The translations under genes and the position numbers were made by a program. Below, piece after piece: positions 16,336 to 25,153 of a stretch of DNA of 64,000 nucleotides. Origin of the DNA: Didemnitutus sp041906465. Its GTDB lineage: Bacteria > Verrucomicrobiota > Verrucomicrobiia > Opitutales > Opitutaceae. Positions within the stretch are counted from its first letter, which is position 1, and each line of letters starts with the position of its first letter. Under the pieces are notes generated by a model. That model was not told the DNA's origin. It searched no databases and saw only the letters and a list, made by a program, of their open reading frames with translations. The stretch is taken from NCBI GenBank assembly GCA_041906465.1, contig JAYRJE010000005.1, positions 186,001 to 250,000 of the forward strand. Reading direction: 5' to 3'.

Positions 16336-19300
16336 TTGTTCGGCCCGCCCCCCTTGAGACTCGCCGCTCCACGCCTGGTCTGCCTGTCGCTGCTCGCGTT
16401 CGTCGTCCGTTTGTCGGCCGCCCCCGCGCCGCCGCCCGATCCGCACCGCACCGGCACGCCCTTTCTCCGCACGTGGACCGGCGAGGACTACCGCGCCGCA
16501 CCGGTCAACTGGCACATCCTCCAGCGACCGCAGACCGGCTTCATTTACGTCGCCAATAACTACGGCGTGCTCGAATTCGACTCCGCCTCGTGGCGCCTGA
16601 TCGAGCTGCCAAACGAGGGCCGCGCGCGCACCCTCGTCCTCGACGCCGCCGGCCACGTCTGGGCGGCGGGCGACGACATCGTGCGACTGGAACCGGACGC
16701 GCAAGGCCTGCTCAAGGCGCGCTCCCAAATCGCGCGGCTGCCGCCCAGCGCACGCGAAATCGGCAGCATCGGTTTCGCTGCGGCCAATCGCGAACTGGTC
16801 GCGTTCGCAAGTCCGCGCGCGCTGTTTGTTTTTCCCACGACCGGCGACGCGTTCGCACTCGAGCCGGCGGCCGCAATCACCAGCCTTTGGACCGCCGGCG
16901 ACGCCGTTTATCTCGCGCTGAGTGGCGGAGAAGTCCTGCGCCTCCACGATCGCCAGCTGCAGCCGGGTGATCTGCCGCTGACCGTCGCCGGCGCGCACCT
17001 CGGCGCCAACCGCATCGTCTATCACGCCCTCCCCGGTGCCGATGGCCGTTGGCGGTTCGCCACCAATCGCGGAGTGCTCACGTCCGCACCCGGCGCCGCG
17101 CAAGCGACGGCCACGTTTCTGGCGCCCGCGGATATCGCGGGCGAAGGCCAGATCACCGCCGCGGTTCTCCTCGCGAACGGTGGCTACGCCTGCTCGACGG
17201 CGCGTGAGGGCCTGCTGGTGTTCGATGCCTCCGGCCAGCTGCGTCAGCACGTCGATCGTAACGCCGGCCTTCCGGGCAATCGCATCGATCACCTGATGGA
17301 GGACACCGAAGGCGGCCTGTGGCTCGCGCAACGCAGCGGCATCACGCGCATCCAGCTCGACAGTCCCTTCGCCATCCACGGTCTCGCGCAAGGCCTGCAA
17401 GGCGGACCGCGCGCGTTGCGCCGTCACGACGGCCGCCTCTACCTCGCCCACTCCGAAGGGCTCGCTGCGATGGACGACGACGGGCGCTTCCGCGAAGTCC
17501 CCGGAGTGCGCACGGGCGCAAACCGTTTTGTCACCTCGGCCGGCCGACTGCTCGTGACCTCCGGCGCGATCCGCCAAGTGTTGCCCGACGGGTCGACTCG
17601 CCTTCTCGCGCGTCAGGTGTTGCAGCCGCTGATCGAATCCCGCCGCGATCCGAACATGATGATCGGCGGCTCGACGACCGGGCTGTGGCTTTTCCGCTGG
17701 GAAGGCGAGAGGCTGACACCCATCGGCTCCGTCAAATCCGTTCGCGGCGCGATCACGCATCTCCTCGATCGCGGCGACGGCATCGTGTGGGCCACCAACC
17801 CCGACGGCACCGTGTGGCGCGTCGACTTCCGCACCGGCTTGAACCTCGAGGCGCCGGCGCGCGCCTATCGCGTCAACGACGGCCTCGCCCTCGCCCGCCG
17901 GCGCGACGAGCCGCTGCTGTTCGAACTCGGCGGCGACCTCGTCGTCGGCAACGCTCAGGCGCTTCGTCGCTACGACGCCGCCTCGGATCGATTCGTGCCC
18001 GAAATGCGGATCGCCACTCTCGACGGCAATCAACTGGGCGTCACCGAAGCCGAGCACGACGCGGCGGGAAATCTCTGGCTGCGGATCGGTCCGCCGACGC
18101 GCGCCATCGCCCGCGTCGCTCCCGACGGAGCGAACGGATGGCGGCTCGAACCCCTGCCGGCCAATGCGCTCGCCGGCCTCGTCGCCAACGGCCTTTATCC
18201 GGACCTTGCCGCGCGCACCGTCTGGCTCGCGGGTCAGGGCGTGCTCGTGTCCATCGCCCTTGATTGGCGCGCAGTGCGTCCCCCGCCGCCGCTTCGCGTC
18301 GTCGTGCGCGAGGTCCGCTCGCACGACGGCACACTGCGCGTGGACCCGAGCGTCGTGGGCGCCCCGCGCGAACTCACCGCCGCGCAGGATTCGCTCACGA
18401 TCGCGTTCGCGGCACCGACCTTTCAGCCCGACTACCGCGGCCGCACCATCACCCAATACCGCACGCGCCTCGAAGGCTACGAAACCGCCTGGACCGAGTG
18501 GACCGAGGCGACGCAACGGGATTTCACCAACCTCCCGTATCGCAACCTGCGCTTCCAGGTCGAAGCCCGCGATTTGAACGGCCGGGTCAGCGCGCCGGCC
18601 ACATTTGCCTTCCGCATCGCGCCGCCGTGGTGGCTCACGCCGACTGCGTTCGCCGGTTATGGCGTGCTGTTGCTCTGGGGCGTGCTGGCGATTTTCCGGG
18701 TGCGCACCGCAACCCTGCGCCGTCGCAACACCCAGCTCGAGGCCGCCGTCGCGCTCCGCACCCGCGAACTGCACGAGCAAAACCGCGAGCTCGCGCGCCT
18801 CCACCGCCTCGAGCTCGACGAGAAAACCTCCGCGCGCCTCGCGGAGGAAAAAGCCCGGCTCGAGGTGCTGCGTTACCAGCTCAATCCGCATTTCCTCTTC
18901 AACGCGCTCAATTCCGTCTGCGCGCAAATCATCCAGGATCCCGTCGCCGCGCGCAGCATGGTCGTGCGCCTCGCGGATTTCTGCCGCCTCACGCTGCATC
19001 GTCCGGGCGACGCCGAGGCCGCCATGACGCTGGGCGAGGAACTGCGCCTGCTCCGCGCCTACCTCGAAATCGAACAGGCGCGCCTCGGCGAGTTGATGGA
19101 CGTCGAGGTTCAATCCGACGTCGCCCTGGACGCTTTCGCGCTGCCGCCCTTCCTGCTGCTGCCCTTGGTGGAGAATGCGGTGAAATACGGCGCCGCCACC
19201 AGCGCCGAGCGCCTCGGGATCAAACTGACGGTGCGGCGCGACGGAGAGCGCGGCATCGAAATCACCGTCGCCAACACCGGGGAATGGCTCGAGCCCGGCG

Positions 19301-19470
19301 CGCACTCCGCGCCCTCGACCGGCATCGGATTGGAAAATCTCCGCCAGCGACTCGACCGTTATTTTCCCGGCGCCCACGAGTTCACCACCGAGACCGCGGG
19401 CCCGTGGGTCGTGATGCGCCTCCGCCTGCACCGGCCGCTCGGCGGCGGTCGCGCTGCCACCAACGCGTAG
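16336..19470 (+). CDS. LytS/YesM-type sensor histidine kinase with extracellular propeller
   Basis: A 1,044-residue sensor. A signal peptide is followed by a large outside region of propeller repeats (for example HVWAAGDDIVRLEPDAQG, GLWLAQRSGITRIQLD, IVWATNPDGTVWRVD) and a Y_Y_Y domain (about residues 670-757). One membrane segment (residues about 764-788) and a coiled coil come next. The kinase has LRYQLNPHFLFNALNSV with His852 as phosphorylation site, and an ATPase domain with LVENAVKYGAA and GIGLENLRQRL. This is the His_kinase (LytS) type, which pairs with the LytTR regulator 75 bp downstream. The start is uncertain: only TTG codons (16336 or 16354) put the signal peptide in frame. Confidence 0.9.
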   Translation: MFGPPPLRLAAPRLVCLSLLAFVVRLSAAPAPPPDPHRTGTPFLRTWTGEDYRAAPVNWHILQRPQTGFIYVANNYGVLEFDSASWRLIELPNEGRARTLVLDAAGHVWAAGDDIVRLEPDAQGLLKARSQIARLPPSAREIGSIGFAAANRELVAFASPRALFVFPTTGDAFALEPAAAITSLWTAGDAVYLALSGGEVLRLHDRQLQPGDLPLTVAGAHLGANRIVYHALPGADGRWRFATNRGVLTSAPGAAQATATFLAPADIAGEGQITAAVLLANGGYACSTAREGLLVFDASGQLRQHVDRNAGLPGNRIDHLMEDTEGGLWLAQRSGITRIQLDSPFAIHGLAQGLQGGPRALRRHDGRLYLAHSEGLAAMDDDGRFREVPGVRTGANRFVTSAGRLLVTSGAIRQVLPDGSTRLLARQVLQPLIESRRDPNMMIGGSTTGLWLFRWEGERLTPIGSVKSVRGAITHLLDRGDGIVWATNPDGTVWRVDFRTGLNLEAPARAYRVNDGLALARRRDEPLLFELGGDLVVGNAQALRRYDAASDRFVPEMRIATLDGNQLGVTEAEHDAAGNLWLRIGPPTRAIARVAPDGANGWRLEPLPANALAGLVANGLYPDLAARTVWLAGQGVLVSIALDWRAVRPPPPLRVVVREVRSHDGTLRVDPSVVGAPRELTAAQDSLTIAFAAPTFQPDYRGRTITQYRTRLEGYETAWTEWTEATQRDFTNLPYRNLRFQVEARDLNGRVSAPATFAFRIAPPWWLTPTAFAGYGVLLLWGVLAIFRVRTATLRRRNTQLEAAVALRTRELHEQNRELARLHRLELDEKTSARLAEEKARLEVLRYQLNPHFLFNALNSVCAQIIQDPVAARSMVVRLADFCRLTLHRPGDAEAAMTLGEELRLLRAYLEIEQARLGELMDVEVQSDVALDAFALPPFLLLPLVENAVKYGAATSAERLGIKLTVRRDGERGIEITVANTGEWLEPGAHSAPSTGIGLENLRQRLDRYFPGAHEFTTETAGPWVVMRLRLHRPLGGGRAATNA

Positions 19471-19500
19471 CTCGTCACTTCGTCTGCGTCGTCCGTCACC
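19467..19500 (+). promoter_or_regulatory. direct-repeat motif before the LytTR gene
   Basis: Starts GTAGCTCGTCAC at the stop codon of the kinase gene and contains GTCAC at 19474 and again at 19495, 21 bp apart (two helical turns). The same motif occurs before two surface-protein genes (20268 and 22198). LytTR regulators bind pairs of direct repeats at about this spacing, so this is a candidate autoregulatory site. This copy is the most diverged of the three. Confidence 0.45.
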
Positions 19501-19545
19501 GTGCGCTTTCCTTCTTCCACGACCTTCGCCCACTCTCGCTCGCCC

Positions 19546-20271
19546 ATGCGACGCGTTCTGCTCATCGACGACGAAGCCGCCGCCCGCGCCGAGTTGCGCT
19601 GGCTGCTCTCGCCTTACGCAGGCCACACGGTTGTCGGCGAAGCCGCAACGTTCGCCCGCGCGCGCGACCGCCTCGCGATCCAGGACTACGATCTCGTGTT
19701 TCTCGACGTGCAGCTGGTCGGCGGCAACGGCTTCGACCTCGTCCCGCACGTCGCCCGCGCGGCGCGGATCATTTTCGTGACGGCGTTCGACAAGTTCGCC
19801 GTCCGCGCCTTCGAGGTGAACGCGCTCGATTACCTGCTCAAGCCGGTCTCCACCGAGCGCTTCGCCGTCGCGCTGGCCAAGTCCACCGGCGAATCCGCCG
19901 CGGCACCGCGCGCGGCTTTCCGCGCCGACGACACCGTGCTCATCCAGACCGACGACGGCAAACGCTTCGTCCCGCTCGCCGCGATCAGCGCCGTGCTCTC
20001 CAACGAGAATTACTCCGACGTCCTGCTCCGCACCGGCGAGCGGCTCCTCACCCGTCGCACGATGAAAATTTGGGAGGACCTGCTGCCCTCCGCGCAATTC
20101 ATCCGCGTGCACCGCCAAGCCATCGTGAACCTCGCCGCGATCGAGAATCACCGTCGCGACACCCGCGAGACGCTCGAATTGAGTGTCGCCGGAGCGAAGG
20201 AAGCCGTGCCCGTCAGCCGCAGCTTCGTGGCCGCGCTCAAGCTGCACCTCGACAGCGCCGGCGCGTCGTAA
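19546..20271 (+). CDS. LytTR family response regulator
   Basis: A 241-residue two-component regulator. The receiver domain has the acidic pair at residues 8-9 (LLIDDE), the phosphorylation Asp54 (LVFLDVQL) and LLKPVS. The C-terminal LytTR DNA-binding domain includes VLSNENYSDVLLRTGERLLTRR (read in parts), FIRVHRQAIVNL and VPVSRSF. It follows its kinase and precedes the surface-protein genes. GTG 19501 would add 15 residues, but ATG 19546 gives the normal receiver start. It probably controls the genes carrying the shared upstream motif, an inference from position and site spacing. Confidence 0.93.
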   Translation: MRRVLLIDDEAAARAELRWLLSPYAGHTVVGEAATFARARDRLAIQDYDLVFLDVQLVGGNGFDLVPHVARAARIIFVTAFDKFAVRAFEVNALDYLLKPVSTERFAVALAKSTGESAAAPRAAFRADDTVLIQTDDGKRFVPLAAISAVLSNENYSDVLLRTGERLLTRRTMKIWEDLLPSAQFIRVHRQAIVNLAAIENHRRDTRETLELSVAGAKEAVPVSRSFVAALKLHLDSAGAS

Positions 20272-20300
20272 CTCGTCACAAAGCTGCGTCGCTGGTCACC
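20268..20300 (+). promoter_or_regulatory. direct-repeat motif before the PEP-CTERM gene
   Basis: Second copy of the motif, starting GTAACTCGTCACAAAG and including the LytTR gene stop codon. GTCAC occurs at 20275 and 20295, exactly 20 bp apart. It differs from the copy at 22198 at only three bases over 33. It lies 41 bp before the ATG at 20342. Confidence 0.5.
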
Positions 20301-20341
20301 CGCTCATCGCGTCCGGCGCTCCCCGCGTGTTTCTCGGCGCC

Positions 20342-22153
20342 ATGCACTCCGGCGCCTTCCGCTCCTCCCTCCTCGCTCGGCTCGCTCGCGGCCTGCCCTG
20401 CTTATTCGCGATCTTGGTTCTCCCTCTCTCGCTCTACTGCCAAGTCACTCTGACCGACGGGCAAACGCTCGCGACCAGCGGCACCATCGGCGGGAGCTTT
20501 ATCCAAACCTCGGTCTCCCAGTTTGGCGGGACAGCCACCCTTCGGGCCACCGGCAATCTCAGCCTGGGCGGCAACATCTCGGTCGCGAGCAACGCCACAC
20601 TCAACATCGACACCAACGGCTACACGATCTCCGTCGGCATCGATCCCAGCAACAACTCCCTCAAGACCAATACCGCCAGCATCGTCAAAACCGGCGCCGG
20701 CACTCTTGCCCTCAGCGGAAAAAATGCGGGCTCCCTTACGATCAACCAAGGTGCGGTCACCATGACGGCGCTGGACGGATCGCTCAACGTCACCAACGCC
20801 GTCGCGACCGCCGCCGCCATCATCAGTGGAGGTTTCTCCCTCAATTCCGGCGGCACTTTTCGCGCGAGCGCGGCGTTCACCAGCGCGACGGGCAGCTTCG
20901 GCCTCTACGGCGCCGATTCCACGATCGATACCAACGGCTTCAATGTGTCACTGGTCGGCTCGTTCAGCGGCTCCGGCGCGCTCAACAAAACCGGCAGTGG
21001 CACGCTGACGCTGAACAGCGCAGGCTTCACCGGCGGCATCAACGTGCAGGCCGGCACGTTGAAGGTCGCGGACACATTTTCCTCCGGCGGCACCGTGGCG
21101 ATTTCGTCGGGCGCGACGCTCGATCTGATCAACACCAATCGCACCATCGGCCAGCTCTCCGGCGCCGGCAACGTCACCCTCGGCAGCGCCACGCTCACCG
21201 TAAACCAGTCCACCAACTCCGAACTCTCCGGCGCGCTCAGCGGCACCGGCGGACTCACCAAAAGCGGCACGGGCACGCTCACGCTCTCCGGCACGAACAC
21301 CGCCAGCGGCACCACCACCGTCTCGGCCGGCACGCTGCAGATCGGCAACGGCGGCACCAGCGGCAGCCTCGGCGGCAACATCACCAACAACGCCACCGTC
21401 GTGTTCAACCGCTCCGACGCCTCGACCTACAGCGGCGTCATCTCCGGCTCCGGCGCCGTCACCAAATCCGGCGCCGGCACACTGACCTTGTCCGGCACCA
21501 ACACTTTCAGCGGCGCCACCACCATTTCCGCCGGCACCCTCAAACTCAGCGGCTCGGCCGCCAACAGCGCGTTCACCGTTGCCGGCGGCACACTCACCGG
21601 CGCCGGCACACTCGGCGCGCTCATCGTCGACGACGGCGGCACACTCGCGCCGGGCAACTCGCCGGGCACGCTGCACGCCGGCGCGACCACCTTCGCGAGC
21701 GGCGGCACCTACCTCTGGGAGATCAACAACGTCAACGGCACCGCCGGTGCCGACCCGGGCTGGGATCTCCTCAGCATCACGGGCGGCCTCACGATCACCG
21801 CCACCAACGCCGATCCGTTCACGATCGACCTCACCTCGCTCACGTCCGGCAACGTCGCCGGCCTCGCGACCGGATTCTCCACGAACGCCAGCTACTCGTT
21901 CACGCTCGTCAGCACAACGACCGGCATCAGCGGATTTTCGACCGACAAATTCTACCTCGACACCTCCGGCTTCGCGAACGCGTTCGACGGCACTTGGGCG
22001 CTCGCCCTCGCCAATGGCGGCAATGACCTTGCGCTCACCTACACCGGCACGAGCGCCGTGCCGGAGCCTTCCACCTATGCGCTGCTCGCCGGCTTCGCCG
22101 CGCTCGGCGGTGTGATCGTCCGCCGCGTCAGGCGCCGCTTGGTCAACGGTTAG
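20342..22153 (+). CDS. PEP-CTERM surface protein with autotransporter-type beta repeats
   Basis: A 603-residue exported protein. A signal peptide (LPCLFAILVLPLSLYCQ) is followed by about ten autotransporter-associated beta-strand repeats of the type GTLTLSGTNT / GTTTVSAGTLQIGN, rich in Gly, Thr, Ser and Asn. A C-terminal region ends in the sorting signal VPEPSTYALLAGFAALGG, one membrane helix and an arginine cluster. PEP-CTERM proteins are cut and handled by an exosortase; none is in this window. There is no outer-membrane barrel domain, so it is not a classical autotransporter. It follows the LytTR gene. Confidence 0.9.
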   Translation: MHSGAFRSSLLARLARGLPCLFAILVLPLSLYCQVTLTDGQTLATSGTIGGSFIQTSVSQFGGTATLRATGNLSLGGNISVASNATLNIDTNGYTISVGIDPSNNSLKTNTASIVKTGAGTLALSGKNAGSLTINQGAVTMTALDGSLNVTNAVATAAAIISGGFSLNSGGTFRASAAFTSATGSFGLYGADSTIDTNGFNVSLVGSFSGSGALNKTGSGTLTLNSAGFTGGINVQAGTLKVADTFSSGGTVAISSGATLDLINTNRTIGQLSGAGNVTLGSATLTVNQSTNSELSGALSGTGGLTKSGTGTLTLSGTNTASGTTTVSAGTLQIGNGGTSGSLGGNITNNATVVFNRSDASTYSGVISGSGAVTKSGAGTLTLSGTNTFSGATTISAGTLKLSGSAANSAFTVAGGTLTGAGTLGALIVDDGGTLAPGNSPGTLHAGATTFASGGTYLWEINNVNGTAGADPGWDLLSITGGLTITATNADPFTIDLTSLTSGNVAGLATGFSTNASYSFTLVSTTTGISGFSTDKFYLDTSGFANAFDGTWALALANGGNDLALTYTGTSAVPEPSTYALLAGFAALGGVIVRRVRRRLVNG

Positions 22154-22197
22154 TTCGATCACCCCGCAATCGCAGCCCACGTGCAGCACGGCGAAGC

Positions 22198-22230
22198 GTA
22201 GCTCGTCACAAAACTGCGTCGCCGGTCACC
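22198..22230 (+). promoter_or_regulatory. direct-repeat motif before the collagen-like gene
   Basis: Third copy, starting GTAGCTCGTCACAAAAC, with GTCAC at 22205 and 22225 (20 bp apart). Unlike the other two it is not at a stop codon; it lies 45 bp after the previous gene and 114 bp before the chosen ATG. That independence from coding sequence argues that the motif itself is conserved. Confidence 0.5.
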
Positions 22231-22344
22231 ACCGCATCGCCAGCGCTGGCCTTGCCGAGCAGAAGCGTGCTGCGAGCAAGCCATTTTGTTCGTCCGGACT
22301 TTCTCCGGTCATCCCGCACCTCAAACGGCATCCACCGTTCATCC

Positions 22345-25095
22345 ATGAGATCGTTCACCGCCGTCCTCCGCTCCCGGGTCCACGCCCGATTTCTTGCGTT
22401 CCGTCCGCGATCAGCCGGCAGTCTCTCGCTGCCTGGCGCCCTCTCATCGTGGCTGTTGGCGATCGTCCTGTCGCTCTCCGCCGGCTCCCTCGCCAAGGCG
22501 AGCGGCAACAACAACGACCACGACGATCGATTCCTCAACGCCACCTACAATCCCGTCACCAAGGTCGTCACGATCGGCGGCACCTTGTCCTCGCTGACCC
22601 GCCGCACACCGGTGGTCGGCTTCAATGGCGCGACCGTGCCCGCAGTCTACAATGCCACGACGGGAAAAATTCTTGCCACGCTGCCGACCAATCCACCGCC
22701 GGGCACCTATGTGCTGAGCGTGGGCCACTCGAACGCAGACTGGACTTCCTTGGACCTCACCATTGGTGCGGCCGGCCCGGCTGGCCCGGCCGGCCAGCAA
22801 GGTCCGCAGGGCCCTAAAGGCGATACGGGTGCAACGGGCGCCGCGGGCCCGCAAGGCGATCCCGGCCTGACCGGTCCAACCGGCCCAAAAGGCGACACTG
22901 GCGCGCAAGGCCCGCAGGGCATTCAAGGTCTCCCCGGTGTCACGGGAGCGACGGGCGCGAAAGGCGAAAAGGGAGACAAAGGTGACCAAGGCGAACAGGG
23001 CTTGCCAGGCCTCAACGGTGCCGATGGCGCAGTCGGCGCGACCGGCGCGCAGGGGCCGCAAGGGCTCCCCGGCCTGCCGGGCGTCACCGGCCCGAAGGGC
23101 GACACCGGCGCCCAAGGCGCGCAGGGCGAAAAAGGCGACAAGGGTGACCCCGGCGCCACTGGCCCGCAGGGGCCCGCGGGGGCTCAGGGCGAAAAAGGTG
23201 ATAAAGGTGACACCGGTCCGCAGGGCCTCCCCGGCAGCAACGGAGCCGATGGCGCGGTCGGTGCAACGGGCGCCATGGGCCCACAAGGCGAACAAGGCCT
23301 CACCGGCCCCGCCGGTGCCCAAGGCCCCAAGGGCGATACCGGCGCCACCGGCCCGCAAGGCATCCCCGGGCCGGAAGGCGCCGCAGGAGCCGGATACGCG
23401 TTCATGGGGCCGTGGCAATCCGGCGGAAATTATCAGGCCCATGACGTCGTAACCTATCAAGGCTCGGCCTACGTTGCGACGGTCGACAATCACGGCACCA
23501 CCGCCCCCGACATTGCGCCGGCAAACTGGGAACTCTTCGCCGCCGGCGGCGCACAAGGCGCGCAAGGGCCCGCCGGCCCCCAAGGTCCGGCAGGTGCGCA
23601 AGGTGTGGCCGGAGCCACGGGTCTCACCGGACCGGCCGGCCCGCAAGGCCCCAAAGGCGATCCCGGCGCGCAGGGTCCGCAAGGAGCGACGGGCAATACG
23701 GGCGCTCAAGGTCCCATCGGCAACACGGGAGCGACCGGCGCACAAGGTCCCGCCGGCGCGGCCGCCACGATCACGGTCGGCACCACCACCACCGGCGCCG
23801 CTGGCACCAATGCCGCGGTGACGAACAGCGGCACCACCAACGCCGCCGTCCTCAACTTTACCGTGCCGCGCGGCGCCGCCGCCACGGTCGCGATCGGCGC
23901 CACCACCACGGGCGCCGCCGGCACGAACGCCAGCGTCAGCAATTCCGGCACGGCGAGCGCCGCGGTGTTCAACTTCACCATCCCGCGCGGCGATACCGGC
24001 GCCACGGGAGCCACCGGCGCTACCGGTGCGACGGGACCACAGGGGCCAACGGGAGCGACGGGCCCCGCCGGTCCGCAGGGCGCCACGGGAGCGACCGGCG
24101 CCGTTGGAGCGACCGGTCCGCAGGGTCCCGCCGGCGCATCGCCGTTCAATCTCAACGGCACGAGCGCCGTCTACACCGCCGGCAACGTCGGTGTCGGCAC
24201 AACCACGCCTGCCGGCCTGTTTGAGGTGAGGGGAAAAGAATCGATTGTGGTGACCGACCAGGATTCCGCTACCGATGGCCTTGCGAATGGCACAACGGAC
24301 TTCTGGCAGGGATTTCTCGCAGAAAAGACCGGCGACTTGGCCGAAATATACTTCTATTCGCCCAATCCTCTCTCCGCCACCGTAACCGTTTACGCCGGCG
24401 AAGGCATCGGAGGCACGGTTCTCGGCTCAAGCCCGGTCACGACCAGCACCGCGGGAGTTTTCTTCCCGTCAATCGGTATCTACCGGACCGTAAATCGCGT
24501 TGTGTTCAGCACGCCGATTCCGGTTACAGCGGGCAACAAGTATACGTTCCGAGCAGCCGGCATGGTCAGCGCGTCGATTTGCCGTTCAGCGACCGCCTAC
24601 ACCGCCGCCGCCACGAGTCACTTCGCATTGTCGTGGGCGTTCAAAACCTTGGTGCGCGAGCCCGCACGCTCGTTCCTCGTGCAAGCCGACACCGGCTACG
24701 TCGCGATCGGCACGGGCAGCGTAGCCTCCGGACAGGCCATCTCCACGGGCACCGGTGCATTCCTTTCCGCCGGCGGCACGTGGACGAATTCGTCTGACAT
24801 CAATCTCAAGCACCACTTCGCCGCCGCCGATACCGCATCGGTGCTCGAGCGGGTGGCCTCGCTCCCCATTCATACGTGGAGCTATCGCGCCGAAGACGCA
24901 TCAGTCCGCCACATCGGTCCGACCGCGCAGGATTTCTACGCCGCATTTCAAGTGGGCCCGGATGATCGACACATCACGACAATCGACCAGGGAGGCGTCG
25001 CCCTCGCCGCCATCCAGGAACTCGCTCGCGAGCTCAAACAGCTCAAAGCGGAGAACGCCGAGCTACGCGCCCGACTCGATGCATTGAACCAATAG
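22345..25095 (+). CDS. collagen-like surface protein with S74-type chaperone end
   Basis: A 916-residue predicted surface fibre. After an N-terminal export region comes a small beta domain, then a Gly-X-Y collagen stretch (from about residue 142 to 350). Next is a 50-residue module (GPWQSGGNYQAHDVVTYQGS) like family 5/12 carbohydrate-binding modules. A second collagen stretch follows, then two repeats of the VTNSGT...AAVLNFTVPRG type, and a third GATGATG stretch. A globular domain leads to a C-terminal S74 intramolecular-chaperone-like end (SDINLKHHFAAADTASVLE, IHTWSYRAED, IGPTAQDFY) and a coiled coil. Such ends trimerise and may cut themselves off. ATG 22345 is chosen; TTG 22252 is also in frame. 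Confidence 0.88.
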   Translation: MRSFTAVLRSRVHARFLAFRPRSAGSLSLPGALSSWLLAIVLSLSAGSLAKASGNNNDHDDRFLNATYNPVTKVVTIGGTLSSLTRRTPVVGFNGATVPAVYNATTGKILATLPTNPPPGTYVLSVGHSNADWTSLDLTIGAAGPAGPAGQQGPQGPKGDTGATGAAGPQGDPGLTGPTGPKGDTGAQGPQGIQGLPGVTGATGAKGEKGDKGDQGEQGLPGLNGADGAVGATGAQGPQGLPGLPGVTGPKGDTGAQGAQGEKGDKGDPGATGPQGPAGAQGEKGDKGDTGPQGLPGSNGADGAVGATGAMGPQGEQGLTGPAGAQGPKGDTGATGPQGIPGPEGAAGAGYAFMGPWQSGGNYQAHDVVTYQGSAYVATVDNHGTTAPDIAPANWELFAAGGAQGAQGPAGPQGPAGAQGVAGATGLTGPAGPQGPKGDPGAQGPQGATGNTGAQGPIGNTGATGAQGPAGAAATITVGTTTTGAAGTNAAVTNSGTTNAAVLNFTVPRGAAATVAIGATTTGAAGTNASVSNSGTASAAVFNFTIPRGDTGATGATGATGATGPQGPTGATGPAGPQGATGATGAVGATGPQGPAGASPFNLNGTSAVYTAGNVGVGTTTPAGLFEVRGKESIVVTDQDSATDGLANGTTDFWQGFLAEKTGDLAEIYFYSPNPLSATVTVYAGEGIGGTVLGSSPVTTSTAGVFFPSIGIYRTVNRVVFSTPIPVTAGNKYTFRAAGMVSASICRSATAYTAAATSHFALSWAFKTLVREPARSFLVQADTGYVAIGTGSVASGQAISTGTGAFLSAGGTWTNSSDINLKHHFAAADTASVLERVASLPIHTWSYRAEDASVRHIGPTAQDFYAAFQVGPDDRHITTIDQGGVALAAIQELARELKQLKAENAELRARLDALNQ

Positions 25096-25153
25096 CGCCC
25101 GGATCGCAGCTCACTGGACCCGTCGATGCGGCTGTCGGCGGGTCTCGCGGCAG

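Noticed and set aside
16222..20247. Very long open frame (1,341 codons) on the minus strand
   Set aside because: It lies antisense to the sensor kinase and LytTR genes, which have clear domains. The translation is rich in Ala, Arg, Gly and Glu with no motif: a by-product of high GC.
20342..22153. Classical autotransporter (type V secretion)
   Set aside because: It has the beta-strand repeats but no C-terminal barrel domain; the end is a PEP-CTERM signal.
22444..23745. Proline- and glycine-rich minus-strand frames across the collagen-like gene
   Set aside because: Mirror image of Gly-X-Y codons; the plus strand has the signal, module and chaperone domains.
22770..24140. CRISPR array or tandem-repeat locus
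   Set aside because: The periodicity is the 9-base Gly-X-Y codon pattern in an open frame; there are no constant repeats with unique spacers.
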